Part shown: piece after piece, positions 18,508 to 27,043 of the stretch
Layout of the letters: each line of letters begins with the position of its first letter
Numbering within the stretch: position 1 is the first letter of the stretch
From: Sulfurovum sp. UBA4779
GTDB lineage: Bacteria > Campylobacterota > Campylobacteria > Campylobacterales > Sulfurovaceae
Direction of reading: 5' to 3'
Length of the DNA: 64,000 nucleotides
Assembly (NCBI GenBank): GCA_002403155.1
Contig: DHHF01000006.1
Coordinates: 62,001-126,000, forward strand
Position numbers and translations under genes: made by a program
The notes under the pieces: model-generated
Database searches by the model: none
What the model was told of the DNA's origin: nothing
The model's input: the letters and a program-made list of their open reading frames with translations, nothing else

Positions 18508-18649
18508 ATTTTGCTCCTTGGTATAAATTATTTTTTTGTTTGATGAATCAAATCACCTTAGGTTTTGCCTCTGTAGCCCTGAACACATGCTGTGCAACCT
18601 TTCAAGGAATAACTACATGAGTATTTCCAGATCCCGATACAGGATAAGG
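18508..18649 (-). promoter_or_regulatory. Leader of rpsB-tsf mRNA
   Basis: About 140 nt of untranslated leader precede rpsB if transcription starts just after the TATAAT at 18656-18661. The leader can fold: CCTTGAAAGG-type and AGGTTGC/GCAAAACCT pairings enclose an AGC/GCT stem, and TTTGAT/ATCAAA forms a hairpin near the start codon. S2 is known to repress its own operon through the leader in gammaproteobacteria; whether this unrelated-looking leader does the same is unknown. Confidence 0.45.
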
Positions 18650-18655
18650 AGCGCG

Positions 18656-18661
18656 ATTATA
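18656..18661 (-). promoter_or_regulatory. -10 box of rpsB-tsf
   Basis: Perfect TATAAT on the minus strand, between the terminator of the bcp gene and the rpsB leader, with T-rich DNA upstream. Confidence 0.65.
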
Positions 18662-18689
18662 TCTAAAAATTATTTAAAAAAGTATAAAA

Positions 18690-18722
18690 GGGAGGCTAGG
18701 CATCATTCAACAAAATGATGCC
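18690..18722 (-). terminator. Terminator after bcp
   Basis: A perfect 9-bp stem (18699-18707 with 18714-18722) and 6-nt loop follows the bcp stop by 9 bp on the minus strand. The T-run is delayed and weak, so termination may be partial. Confidence 0.6.
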
Positions 18723-18731
18723 CTCTAAAAA

Positions 18732-19199
18732 TTATGCTTGCAGCGCTTCTAGTTTGGCTTTGACTTCGCCTACATGGCCTTTTACCTTGACATGATGCCA
18801 TGCAGCAGCAATTTTACCCTCAGGGTTTATGATAAAAGTACTTCTCGCTATCCCCATATACTCTTTCCCCATAAACTTTTTAAGCTGCCAAACCCCAAAG
18901 CCATGGCAAAGGGACTTGTCTTCATCGGAAAGCAGTGTGATCTTAAGCGCTTTTTTTTCGATGAAATTTCGATGTTTTTCAGAAGAATCGGGACTGACAC
19001 CTAAAACAATGGCGTCAAGTCCTTCAAAGTCTGGCAATGCCGCGGTAAAATCACATGCCTCCGTCGTACATCCGGGAGTATTGTCTTTGGGATAGAAATA
19101 AAGTACAATCCATCGGCCTTTGATATCCCTTAGGCAAATCTCTTCTTCGTCCTGGTTCGGAAGACAAAAATCAGGTACCTTATCACCAATCTTTAACAT
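18732..19199 (-). CDS. bcp: Thiol peroxidase of the Bcp/PrxQ family
   Basis: Reduces hydrogen peroxide and organic peroxides with electrons from thioredoxin. The 155-residue protein has the peroxidatic Cys in FYPKDNTPGCTTEACDF, with the resolving Cys five residues later (CTTEAC), the atypical 2-Cys arrangement of this family. The conserved Arg lies in IARSTFIINPEG. It is transcribed leftward on its own from a TATACT box. trxA and trxB, the likely electron source, are further along in the window. Confidence 0.94.
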   Translation of the reverse strand: MLKIGDKVPDFCLPNQDEEEICLRDIKGRWIVLYFYPKDNTPGCTTEACDFTAALPDFEGLDAIVLGVSPDSSEKHRNFIEKKALKITLLSDEDKSLCHGFGVWQLKKFMGKEYMGIARSTFIINPEGKIAAAWHHVKVKGHVGEVKAKLEALQA

Positions 19200-19224
19200 T
19201 TTCTATCCTTTAATGCTTTTGTGA

Positions 19225-19231
19225 TAGTATA
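19225..19231. promoter_or_regulatory. Overlapping divergent -10 boxes
   Basis: The same few bases read TATACT on the minus strand (19226-19231), correctly placed for bcp, and TAGTAT on the plus strand (19225-19230), placed so that transcription would begin at or next to the ATG of the 66-residue gene at 19236. Confidence 0.4.
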
Positions 19232-19235
19232 GCAC

Positions 19236-19436
19236 ATGCAAACCAAAGAAAAATTATTAAAAGAAATTGAAGAACTGATCGCATACGGAAAAGAAGAACC
19301 TGTAATCAATCCTTCATTGCTGGCTTACTTGGAAATACAAGAGCTCGAACATATCAGACAAAGGCTGCTTAAAAAGGTCAATGAACTGAGCAATGAAGAC
19401 AAAGTATGGCTGGAGCGGTTCAGAAAGGAAAATTAA
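19236..19436 (+). CDS. Small charged helical protein, function unknown
   Basis: A 66-residue protein rich in Glu, Lys and Leu, almost wholly helical by composition (KLLKEIEELIAYGKEE, then LAYLEIQELEHIRQRLL). No signal peptide, membrane helix or cysteine is present. I recall similar short proteins in related genomes but cannot name a family. There is no Shine-Dalgarno sequence before the ATG, and a possible -10 box ends 6 bp upstream, so it may be leaderless. Codon use looks like its neighbours. Confidence 0.65.
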   Translation: MQTKEKLLKEIEELIAYGKEEPVINPSLLAYLEIQELEHIRQRLLKKVNELSNEDKVWLERFRKEN

Positions 19437-19533
19437 ATACTGTTTCTTTTTCCTCTTAACTCAAACTTTCAAGCCCAAAGTACTTCATAAGCTCTAGTTA
19501 AATTATTTTATAAATAATTCAGTTTAAAAATGG

Positions 19534-19539
19534 TATAGT
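19534..19539 (+). promoter_or_regulatory. -10 box of the outer-membrane protein gene
   Basis: TATAGT preceded by TGG (extended -10-like) 30 bp before the start, in very AT-rich DNA. AAGGAGC at 19557-19563 is a strong ribosome-binding site. Confidence 0.55.
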
Positions 19540-19569
19540 AAAATTATTTTAAAAAATAAGGAGCGCAAG

Positions 19570-20295
19570 ATGAAAAAGTTTAATTTCTCAGTAGCGGTGT
19601 TGGGTATGATGGCAAGCGGAGTATTTGCAATGGCAGGCGGAGATATCGCTCCTGTTGAACCGGCCGTAGAAGTGGAAATGCCTGCTGTCGATTCGTGGAG
19701 CGGGCCTTACATAGGGCTGCAAGCCGGATATAATTGGGGAAATGCAGATACAAGTGCTTATTGGGCGGATCCGGAAGAAGATGAGAGAGTATTTACTCTT
19801 AACGGTTTTAATGTAGACGGTTTCACAGGCGGTATCTTTGCGGGTTATAACTGGAAACTTGACAATGATTTCCTCATTGGTGTAGAAGGAGAATACAACT
19901 TTGTATCAGCGGATGATACTATCATCGTAGAAGATGATGGAGAATGGGGAGCAAAAGTTGAACAAGAATGGGATGCTTCTTTGAGATTGAGAGCAGGAAA
20001 AGTGATGGGTGACTATATGCCCTATATCACCGGTGGTATCGCCTGGGCAGGCATGAAAGCAGATGGCTGGACTGAGTGGGGAAGCGAGGATCACTATGAT
20101 GATACGCTTACGGGCTGGACGATTGGAGCAGGGCTAGAAAAGAAAATCAACGAAAACCTTCATGCACGCATCCAATACCGCTACACCGATTATGGAGATG
20201 ACACATGGGAGCTGGATCCTAGCAATGACCCTGATACAGGGAAAATCGAATACAATGCACACCTGCTAATGGTAGGTTTGAGCTACCGATTCTAA
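19570..20295 (+). CDS. Outer-membrane beta-barrel protein with signal peptide
   Basis: A 241-residue porin-family protein (OMP_b-brl type). Residues 1 to about 22 are a Sec signal ending in VFAMA. The mature part starts acidic and Pro/Val-rich, then shows GPYIGLQAGYNWG, a hallmark first strand, followed by alternating strands such as RLRAGKVMGDYMPYITGG and RIQYRYTDYG. It ends in GLSYRF, with the terminal Phe expected for assembly by the BAM machinery. The ligand is unknown. The gene is flanked by its own promoter and terminator. Confidence 0.93.
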   Translation: MKKFNFSVAVLGMMASGVFAMAGGDIAPVEPAVEVEMPAVDSWSGPYIGLQAGYNWGNADTSAYWADPEEDERVFTLNGFNVDGFTGGIFAGYNWKLDNDFLIGVEGEYNFVSADDTIIVEDDGEWGAKVEQEWDASLRLRAGKVMGDYMPYITGGIAWAGMKADGWTEWGSEDHYDDTLTGWTIGAGLEKKINENLHARIQYRYTDYGDDTWELDPSNDPDTGKIEYNAHLLMVGLSYRF

Positions 20296-20302
20296 TATCT
20301 GA

Positions 20303-20345
20303 AACACTCTGACGGCTGAAACGCCGGAGTGTTCACTTTTCTTTA
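20303..20345 (+). terminator. Terminator after the outer-membrane protein gene
   Basis: Two-part stem (AACACTC/GAGTGTT plus CGGC/GCCG, with a 3-nt bulge) at 20303-20333, followed by a T-rich tract. It sits between convergent genes. Confidence 0.8.
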
Positions 20346-20359
20346 TCTAAAGTTTCATT

Positions 20360-21826
20360 TTAAATTGATTCTTTTGCTATTTGATTCGTTCGCAGATCGT
20401 CTGACCTGTCAAACTCGATATTGTATTTTTTTAAAATCTCATCTTGCTTGCTCAACGCTTCTTGTTTATCGATTACCACTTTGACGCCCTCTTCGTCTTC
20501 AAGAACGATATATTGCCCTTCAAAGGATTGCATCTTGTCATAAAAAGTTTGAAAACTGTCAAATGTTTCGCCATTGATCTTTTCAATCGGCCACATGGCA
20601 AGATTATAATTTCCTCTGCTGATATCCGAAGCCAAAACTTTCAAAAGTACCACCACCTCTTTTTTCTTTTCCGTAGGCCATTGGGTTGCGTAGTAGCTTA
20701 GTTTTAATTGGTTGACGCCGGTAGATAAAAGCAGATTTCGGCTTAATGGCGAAAAAACATAACCCCCGTAAATAAAATAGCGGGGTATCGTATCATACTG
20801 GTTAGTATCAACAAGCAAAATATCATCTGCGGTTTGCGTTAAAACCGCTTCGACTTGCATCTTTTTTTGATCTCTTAAAATATCAAGTTTAACCTTCTCC
20901 CCCATTTGGCGCTGATCAACATAATAATGGTACGAGGTATACTCATGGTCTCTGAAGGCAACCGTGCCGTCATTTTCTATTTGATGTCCGTCTATTGCGG
21001 TAATGATATCTTCTGCTTTTAGTACATCTTTTAAGGCAGAGTTGTATATGATGTAATTAACCAGTTTTCCTGTTGTATTGTCATCCAAATGATAATAACG
21101 TCGCAGAGAGGGATTTTCCAAACTCTGGGTTATGATTCCAAAATCTGCAAATCCGTCATGATGTCCGTCTTTGATATCCTCAATAAAATGTTTTACCATG
21201 CTTACAGGCACAAGATAGCCTATGTTTTGAGACTTTCCGATCACCTGCATCACTACACCGACAATCTTTCCTTCAGAAAGAGCAGGCCCTCCGCTATTTC
21301 CGGGATTAACAGCCGCATCCACCTGAACAGCCAAAAAAGATTCGCCGCTGTGCGCATAAACATGATGTTCTATGCGGGAAACCACTCCGATGGTTGCGCT
21401 TAGCGTATCTCCGCCCATAGGATAGCCATAAACGACAATCTGCTGTTCCACCCGAGGCAGCTCTCCAAATTCCAGCGGCTTTACCCCTGCAAAGAATTGC
21501 CCGTCCTCTACCTTCAAAAGCGCCAAGTCTGCTTGATGGGAAACGCTCAGTACTTTTGCAATATAGCGTTTTCTTTGGCCATACCGCTGCACTTCCAAAA
21601 AAGTCTGATCGGCAACAACATGCGCATTTGTTAAAATGAGATTGCCTTCTATAATCGTTCCCGAGCCGGTAGACCTTCTCATGGAACTGTTCCACGGCTC
21701 TTGATAGTTGGGCACTTTGGATACCGTATATATTTTAACAATAGCTTCCTTGGCGCTATCTTCATAGATTGCCCCTGCCGCATTTGCATACCAAACTAAC
21801 ATCCAGAAAAAAAATAGAACTCTCAT
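20360..21826 (-). CDS. Deg/HtrA-type trypsin-like serine protease
   Basis: A 488-residue exported protease. The signal peptide is about residues 1-18. The catalytic triad is His69 (LTNAHVV), Asp100 (QADLALLK) and Ser178 (NPGNSGGP). After about residue 230 there is a PDZ-like part (LKAEDIITAIDGHQI) and then about 180 residues with no clear family match. The layout, with one recognisable PDZ and a long divergent C-terminal half, resembles DEG9-like proteins more than DegP. Likely role: periplasmic quality control. The start is supported by AAAGGA 7 nt upstream. Confidence 0.87.
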   Translation of the reverse strand: MRVLFFFWMLVWYANAAGAIYEDSAKEAIVKIYTVSKVPNYQEPWNSSMRRSTGSGTIIEGNLILTNAHVVADQTFLEVQRYGQRKRYIAKVLSVSHQADLALLKVEDGQFFAGVKPLEFGELPRVEQQIVVYGYPMGGDTLSATIGVVSRIEHHVYAHSGESFLAVQVDAAVNPGNSGGPALSEGKIVGVVMQVIGKSQNIGYLVPVSMVKHFIEDIKDGHHDGFADFGIITQSLENPSLRRYYHLDDNTTGKLVNYIIYNSALKDVLKAEDIITAIDGHQIENDGTVAFRDHEYTSYHYYVDQRQMGEKVKLDILRDQKKMQVEAVLTQTADDILLVDTNQYDTIPRYFIYGGYVFSPLSRNLLLSTGVNQLKLSYYATQWPTEKKKEVVVLLKVLASDISRGNYNLAMWPIEKINGETFDSFQTFYDKMQSFEGQYIVLEDEEGVKVVIDKQEALSKQDEILKKYNIEFDRSDDLRTNQIAKESI

Positions 21827-22083
21827 TATTTATCCTTTATTATAACAATGGCTAAAAAACATTTTCTGCACGCTGCATACAAACTCCATTTTCTTGCCTC
21901 TTTTTTCACAAAAATTTTTGGTTGGACACCTGCATTTTTATATATTTTACAAAAATACACACCCGCTTTAGGCTTCTGTTTTTGGCCATATCAAAAGACA
22001 TTTTAAAATGAAACGTATATAATGATACCGTTCCTGCGATTATAACATTTTAGCGCAAGAAGGTTTGATAGAGCTATTTTTGT
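21827..22083 (-). other. Upstream region of the Deg-type protease gene
   Basis: 257 bp without a standard gene. On the minus strand a TATAAT lies at 22039-22044, giving a leader of about 200 nt. Near its end a 19-codon frame (21830-21889), starting MEFVCSVQKM with GAGG 7 nt upstream, stops 3 nt before the protease ATG. It could be a leader peptide or chance. A plus-strand TATAAT also occurs at 22018-22023. Confidence 0.3.
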
Positions 22084-22563
22084 CTAATATACAAACAAGA
22101 GCAGATAAACCCATATCCCGCTAAGTGATGTAAACACGATACCCACAAAGGTACCTATGCCTATTTTTTTATGAAATGCACTATTGCTGCCGGGCAGCCT
22201 CTGTTTTTTTCTCTCAAGATAGGCTAGCCCCAGTATCGCCGTCCACAAAAGCAATGTGATTGAAGCAATCACAATATGGATCATCAAAACCCACAACACA
22301 TAAGCATGCGAAACACTTGTATCTTTGACAAAAGTCTCATAGCCTCCTCCCAAACGCACGCCGTATTCAAAATATCCTACAACGATGAAGGAAACAATAA
22401 AAATGACGCTTTGTGCTGAGGCATGCAATGTATATTTTTTAATTTTTGCAAAAAAAATAGCCGCTGCTACCAACAAAGGCAATCCTGCAACTATCAATGT
22501 AACCATATCCATAAAAAAAGGGGCTCTCGTGCCTAAAAATCCGGCCTCAAACATATAATTCAT
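22084..22563 (-). CDS. DUF420-like four-helix membrane protein
   Basis: A 159-residue membrane protein with four hydrophobic helices. The N terminus FEAGFLGTRAPFFMDMV and conserved His residues in the helices (KYTLHASAQS, VSHAYVLWVLMIHIVIAS, FHKKIGIGTF) match the DUF420 pattern, a family often found near haem-copper oxidase genes. No oxidase genes are nearby here. I chose ATG 22563, which has AAAGGA upstream, over a TTG at 22584. A haem-related role is inference only. Confidence 0.8.
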   Translation of the reverse strand: MNYMFEAGFLGTRAPFFMDMVTLIVAGLPLLVAAAIFFAKIKKYTLHASAQSVIFIVSFIVVGYFEYGVRLGGGYETFVKDTSVSHAYVLWVLMIHIVIASITLLLWTAILGLAYLERKKQRLPGSNSAFHKKIGIGTFVGIVFTSLSGIWVYLLLFVY

Positions 22564-22646
22564 TGATCTGTTTTCCTTTGACAAGAATATTTGTTTATTT
22601 TTTTGTTTGCTCCGCTGTCGCTAAAAAATATCTTTCTTCTGCAAGA

Positions 22647-24095
22647 TCAGCAGATTACAATCGATTTAACCTCTGTAAATTCTTCAAGCGCCCATCGTGG
22701 ACCTTCTCTGCCGATACCGGAAAGCTTTGAGCCCCCATAAGGCTGAACGTCAAATCGCAAAGTGGGAATATCATTGATCACCACACCCCCGCATTCTGCA
22801 TCGTCAATGAACCGCTGCGAATGCTTTAAATCATTGGTAAAAATCGAAAATTGCAGCCCAAAAGGAGAATCATTCATTTTCTTGATGGCTGTTTCATAGT
22901 CAGGAACGCTCACTAAACTTACAATGGGAGCAAAAACTTCCTCGCAGATGATTTTCATCTCATCCGTTACGTCCGCCATTACCGTAGGAGGGAAAACACC
23001 CTCTATCTCTTCGCCGCCGGCAATTACTTTGGCTCCTTCTTTTTTTGCCGACGCCACCCATGCCTTGGCCCTCTGCTTAGCCTCCTCGTCTATTAACGGC
23101 CCCATGAAAGTCTCCTCTTCATAGGGTGAGCCCACTTTGAGTTTTTTTGTCTCTTCGACCATAAGCGCAGCAAAAGTTTCATAGACTGCTTCGTGAACAT
23201 AGATACGCTGCAAAGAGATACACACCTGTCCGGAATTGTAAAAGGCTCCAAACGCACAACGCACAGCCGCCTGTTTCAAATCGGCACTTGCATCGATATA
23301 GGTCGCGGCATTTCCTCCCAACTCCAAACTTACTTTTTTAATCCCCGCATGCTTCGTGATGATGCTGCCCACAGAAACGGATCCCGTAAAACTGATCACG
23401 CGCGGAATCGGGCTGGAAACCAGCACCGATCCCACCTCCGCATCTCCGTACACCACACTCAAGGCATCTTTGGTCGCATATTTGGATTCTATAAATAGCT
23501 TGGCAAACATATAGGCTGTCATCGGGGCTTCAGGAGTCGGTTTAAGCACAACACAGTTCCCTGCACCGAGTGCCGGCGCGATCTTGTGTGCCACAAGATT
23601 TAAAGGAAAATTAAAAGGGGTGATGCAAACGACTACTCCCACCGCTTCCCGACGAAAAAAAGCCAATGTTTTTTTGCCGCTTGGCATGATATCGGTGGGA
23701 ATTGTCTCTCCGTGCAGATTGGCCAATTCCATCACAGTCAGCTTAATTGTCTCGACACATCTGTCTACCTCTATACGCGAAAAAAAGATGGGCTTTGCGA
23801 TCTCTTTAGCGAGCATCAAGGCAAACGCCTCACGCTGTAAAGCCAATTTGTCTGCGACATCTTCAAGCCATAAAATACGCTGTGACAACGGAACCCTTGC
23901 AGCATGAAAAGATGCTTGTTTTGCAATTTCCAATGCTTTTTGCGCATCTGCACCGTCACATACCGGCACATTGCTTACAACGGAACCGTCATAAGGACTT
24001 TTTCGCTCCTGAGTCGTTTCCCGATTTTCTTCTTTAGAGCCAAAAAAAATTTTTGCACTGCCTACTTTTTCTTTTTTTTCAAATATTCCAAACAT
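22647..24095 (-). CDS. NAD(P)-dependent aldehyde dehydrogenase
   Basis: A 482-residue ALDH-superfamily enzyme. Cofactor-binding FNFPLNLVAHKIAPAL lies near residue 159, the catalytic Glu is in SLELGGNAATY, and the catalytic Cys is in NSGQVCIS. The ending PYGGSKLSGIGREGP is typical. It resembles lactaldehyde/glyceraldehyde-3-phosphate (non-phosphorylating) type members, but substrate cannot be read from sequence. It is divergent from ilvE and 63 bp before the DUF420-like gene on the same strand. Confidence 0.92.
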   Translation of the reverse strand: MFGIFEKKEKVGSAKIFFGSKEENRETTQERKSPYDGSVVSNVPVCDGADAQKALEIAKQASFHAARVPLSQRILWLEDVADKLALQREAFALMLAKEIAKPIFFSRIEVDRCVETIKLTVMELANLHGETIPTDIMPSGKKTLAFFRREAVGVVVCITPFNFPLNLVAHKIAPALGAGNCVVLKPTPEAPMTAYMFAKLFIESKYATKDALSVVYGDAEVGSVLVSSPIPRVISFTGSVSVGSIITKHAGIKKVSLELGGNAATYIDASADLKQAAVRCAFGAFYNSGQVCISLQRIYVHEAVYETFAALMVEETKKLKVGSPYEEETFMGPLIDEEAKQRAKAWVASAKKEGAKVIAGGEEIEGVFPPTVMADVTDEMKIICEEVFAPIVSLVSVPDYETAIKKMNDSPFGLQFSIFTNDLKHSQRFIDDAECGGVVINDIPTLRFDVQPYGGSKLSGIGREGPRWALEEFTEVKSIVIC

Positions 24096-24193
24096 GTAAA
24101 AGCCTTTAAGCGATATTGAAACGATTTTAACAAAAATTTAGTTAAATTAGTTAAAATGGTCCCTTAATTTCAATGTCTTGGAGCAGATAGAAA

Positions 24194-25114
24194 ATGAATG
24201 AATCAAAATATATTTGGATGGACGGGGAAATGGTGCCTTGGCATGAGGCAAAAGTGCACGTTCTTACCCATACATTGCATTACGGTAACGGTGCGCTTGA
24301 AGGTACCAAAGCTTATAAAACCGTAGACGGCAGATGTGCCATTTTTAAACTTGAAGAACATACACAAAGGCTTCTCAACTCATCCAAAATGACGCTTATG
24401 AATGTTCCTTTTACGTTAGAAGAATTAAACGATGCGCAAATCAAGCTGCTGCAAGAAAATGAACTTTTTGAAGGGGCATACATTAGGCCTCTTGTTTATC
24501 TTGGCTATGGCGTTATGGGGCTTTATCATAAAGATGCTCCTGTCAATGTTTCTATTTCTGCATGGAAATGGGGCGCATATCTCGGCGAAGAGGGGCTCAA
24601 AAAAGGTGTGCGTGCAAAAATCACTTCGGTAACCAAAACAGCAAACACGTCAGGCATGGTCAAAGCCAAAGCGGTTGCAAATTACCTCAATAGCCAAATG
24701 GCAAAATTCGAAGCCGTAGAAGCCGGATATGATGAGGCATTGCTGAGAGATGACGAAGGATATATTGCAGAAGCAAGCGGCGCGTCATTTTTTATCGTAA
24801 GAGACGGTGTGCTTATTTCCCCGCCTTGCGACAATACGCTTGAGTCTATTACGCAGCAAACCGTCATCGAACTCGCAGAACAGCTCAATATCAAAGTAGT
24901 CAGAAGACGCATTACGCGCGAAGAAGTCTATATCGCCCAAGAAGCTTTTTTTGCAGGAACCGCAGCGGAAGTTACGCCTATCCGCGAAGTAGATGCGCGC
25001 ATAATCGGCACCGGAGAGAGAGGCGAAATCACAGGGATACTGCAAAGTGCCTATTTTGATGCAGTGAGCGGAAAAAACCCAAAATTTATCAAACATTTAA
25101 CTTATATCAATTAG
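24194..25114 (+). CDS. ilvE: Branched-chain amino acid aminotransferase
   Basis: PLP fold-type IV aminotransferase making Leu, Ile and Val from their 2-oxo acids. It has 306 residues, with HVLTHTLHYGNGALEGTKAY near residue 23, the PLP Lys in VKAKAVANYLNSQMAK, and the phosphate-binding region FFAGTAAEVTPI. GGAGCAGATAG precedes the ATG. The next gene starts 9 bp after its stop and uses a GTG whose ribosome-binding site overlaps this stop, so both are probably on one transcript. Confidence 0.95.
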   Translation: MNESKYIWMDGEMVPWHEAKVHVLTHTLHYGNGALEGTKAYKTVDGRCAIFKLEEHTQRLLNSSKMTLMNVPFTLEELNDAQIKLLQENELFEGAYIRPLVYLGYGVMGLYHKDAPVNVSISAWKWGAYLGEEGLKKGVRAKITSVTKTANTSGMVKAKAVANYLNSQMAKFEAVEAGYDEALLRDDEGYIAEASGASFFIVRDGVLISPPCDNTLESITQQTVIELAEQLNIKVVRRRITREEVYIAQEAFFAGTAAEVTPIREVDARIIGTGERGEITGILQSAYFDAVSGKNPKFIKHLTYIN

Positions 25115-25123
25115 GAGGAATTT

Positions 25124-26239
25124 GTGCCGGCAGACATGAACGACTATTTTAAAAAAAGAAAACCCAGCAGCAGTCACAGCAGTGACAGCAATGAAAGCAG
25201 AAGCAATTTGGGCGGTTTTGAAAATCCTTTTGGCAATATGGGAAAAGGAGCGTCGTGGATAATTGTTGTTTTGGTGATCGGGTTTGCGCTTTTTACACTA
25301 AAGCCGTTTACAGTCATCAACTCTGGCGAAGTAGGGATAAAAGTGACTACCGGTAAATTTCAACCCGAGCCATTAGGGGCAGGATTGCATTTTTACGTTC
25401 CGGTATTTCAAAAAATCATACCCGTAAATACACGGATCAGACTTATTATTTATAGTACCACCGAAACAAGTACGGTCGGAGACAATTATTCTAAAAATTT
25501 CATTTCCGGAGAAAGCTTTGAAGGAGGCGTAAAAAGAAATCCTTCTATACAGGTTTTGGACAAAAGAGGTCTGACGGTCAATATAGATATTGCCGTTCAA
25601 TATAGATTGAAAGCCGAAGCAGCACCGGCCACTATAGAAAGATGGGGAGCAAGCTGGGAAGAAAAGATCGTAAACTCTAAAGTGCGTGAAGTGGTCCGTG
25701 ATGTGATAGGCCAATATACCGCAGAACAGCTTCCTGAAATGAGAAACGAAATAGCCTCTGCTGTCCAGACAAAAGTTGCAGAAAAAATTGATTCGCTTGA
25801 AGGCGAACCGGTCTTGCTTTCTTCTGTAGAATTAAGAAATATTGATCTGCCTCCGAAAATCAAAGAACAGATTGAAAGAGTTCAGATAGCAAAACAAGAA
25901 GTGACGATCGCTGAACAACAAAAAGAACAAGCCAAACAAGAGGCCCAAAGAAAAGCAGAAATTGCCCGAGGCGAAGCGGAAAGAAACCGCATTGAAGCAC
26001 AAGGCGAGGCAGACAAAATTCGTATCGAAGCCCAAGAACAGGCCAAAGCAAACAAACTGATTTCAGATTCCCTTACGCCGGATTTGATCCAACTTGAACA
26101 AATCAAAACGCAAGCGAAATTCAACGAAGCATTAAGAGTCAACAAAGATGCCCAAATATTCCTTACGCCCGGAGGCGCAGTCCCGAATATCTGGGTAGAT
26201 GCAAAAAGTAAAGAAAAAGCATTAAGCACCCAACAATAA
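25124..26239 (+). CDS. SPFH/prohibitin-domain membrane protein, HflC/HflK-like
   Basis: A 371-residue inner-membrane protein. A Ser-rich cytoplasmic N terminus is followed by one membrane helix at about 43-60, then an SPFH domain (TVINSGEVGIKVTTGKF) and a long helical segment of repeated Glu/Ala/Gln/Arg (about 250-310) likely to form a coiled coil. Such proteins build cage-like oligomers that in HflK/C modulate the FtsH protease. GTG is used as start because AGGAGG lies 5 nt before it; the first ATG is 12 nt further in. There is no separate HflK gene here. Confidence 0.88.
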   Translation: MPADMNDYFKKRKPSSSHSSDSNESRSNLGGFENPFGNMGKGASWIIVVLVIGFALFTLKPFTVINSGEVGIKVTTGKFQPEPLGAGLHFYVPVFQKIIPVNTRIRLIIYSTTETSTVGDNYSKNFISGESFEGGVKRNPSIQVLDKRGLTVNIDIAVQYRLKAEAAPATIERWGASWEEKIVNSKVREVVRDVIGQYTAEQLPEMRNEIASAVQTKVAEKIDSLEGEPVLLSSVELRNIDLPPKIKEQIERVQIAKQEVTIAEQQKEQAKQEAQRKAEIARGEAERNRIEAQGEADKIRIEAQEQAKANKLISDSLTPDLIQLEQIKTQAKFNEALRVNKDAQIFLTPGGAVPNIWVDAKSKEKALSTQQ

Positions 26240-26246
26240 CATCAAA

Positions 26247-26276
26247 CCCGTTTTCTCTGTAATGAGCAAAAACGGG
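26247..26276 (+). terminator. Hairpin before hisIE
   Basis: CCCGTTTT/AAAACGGG (26247-26254 with 26269-26276) with an inner CTC/GAG pairing, between the SPFH gene and hisIE. No T-run follows, so it may be a partial terminator or a processing hairpin. Confidence 0.4.
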
Positions 26277-26295
26277 ATCATTAAAAAGGTACTCT

Positions 26296-26961
26296 ATGGA
26301 TATAGATTGGCAAAAAACCCCCCTTATTCCCGCAATTGCGCAAGATTTTGAAACAAATGAGATATTGATGCTTGCCTATATGAATGAAGAAGCCTACAGC
26401 CTCACGCTAAAAACCGGCTATGCACACTATTTTAGCCGAAGCAAACAGCGGATTTGGAAAAAAGGCGAAAGTTCCCATCACACTCAAGAGGTCAAAGATA
26501 TTCTGATTGACTGTGATGGTGACACGATTGTTTTAAAAATAAAACAAACCGGGGTAGCGTGCCATACAGGAAGAAGAAGCTGCTTCTTTACCTCTGTGAT
26601 GCAAGATAAAATTATTTTAGATCAAGAGGTCAATATAGATAAAATTTACGGGGCGGTGGATACGCTTTATCATACTATATTAGAGCGTAAAAATTCTTCC
26701 GACAGCATCAAATCTTGGACCAAAAAACTTCTGCAAGACAAAGCACTGATGCTTAGCAAGATTCGGGAAGAGGCTGAAGAGCTCTGTGTGGCTATCGATA
26801 AAGAAAATGATGAGCAGGTGATTTACGAAAGTGCCGATTTGCTTTATCATGCGCTCGTGGGGCTTGGGTATCGTGAAATTTCACCGGACAGAGTCAAGCA
26901 GGAATTGGCACGGCGCTTTGGCATGAGCGGCATAGAAGAAAAAGAAAACAGAGAAAAATAA
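26296..26961 (+). CDS. hisIE: Bifunctional phosphoribosyl-AMP cyclohydrolase / phosphoribosyl-ATP pyrophosphatase
   Basis: Second and third steps of histidine synthesis in one chain of 221 residues. The HisI domain comes first, with AYMNEEAYSLTLKTGYAHYFSR-type sequence, metal ligands in DCDGD, and zinc cysteines in GVACHTGRRSC. The HisE domain follows (KLLQDKALMLSKIREEAEEL, then YESADLLYHALV). AAGGTACTCT precedes the ATG. The histidinol-phosphatase-like gene at the window start belongs to the same pathway but is 26 kb away. Confidence 0.96.
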   Translation: MDIDWQKTPLIPAIAQDFETNEILMLAYMNEEAYSLTLKTGYAHYFSRSKQRIWKKGESSHHTQEVKDILIDCDGDTIVLKIKQTGVACHTGRRSCFFTSVMQDKIILDQEVNIDKIYGAVDTLYHTILERKNSSDSIKSWTKKLLQDKALMLSKIREEAEELCVAIDKENDEQVIYESADLLYHALVGLGYREISPDRVKQELARRFGMSGIEEKENREK

Positions 26962-27043
26962 CTTGATATTAAATTTCAATTAACCTTTTCATTTTAAAAT
27001 TATTTTTAAAGGTAAATCTACCAAAAAATGAAAGGAGAATTGG

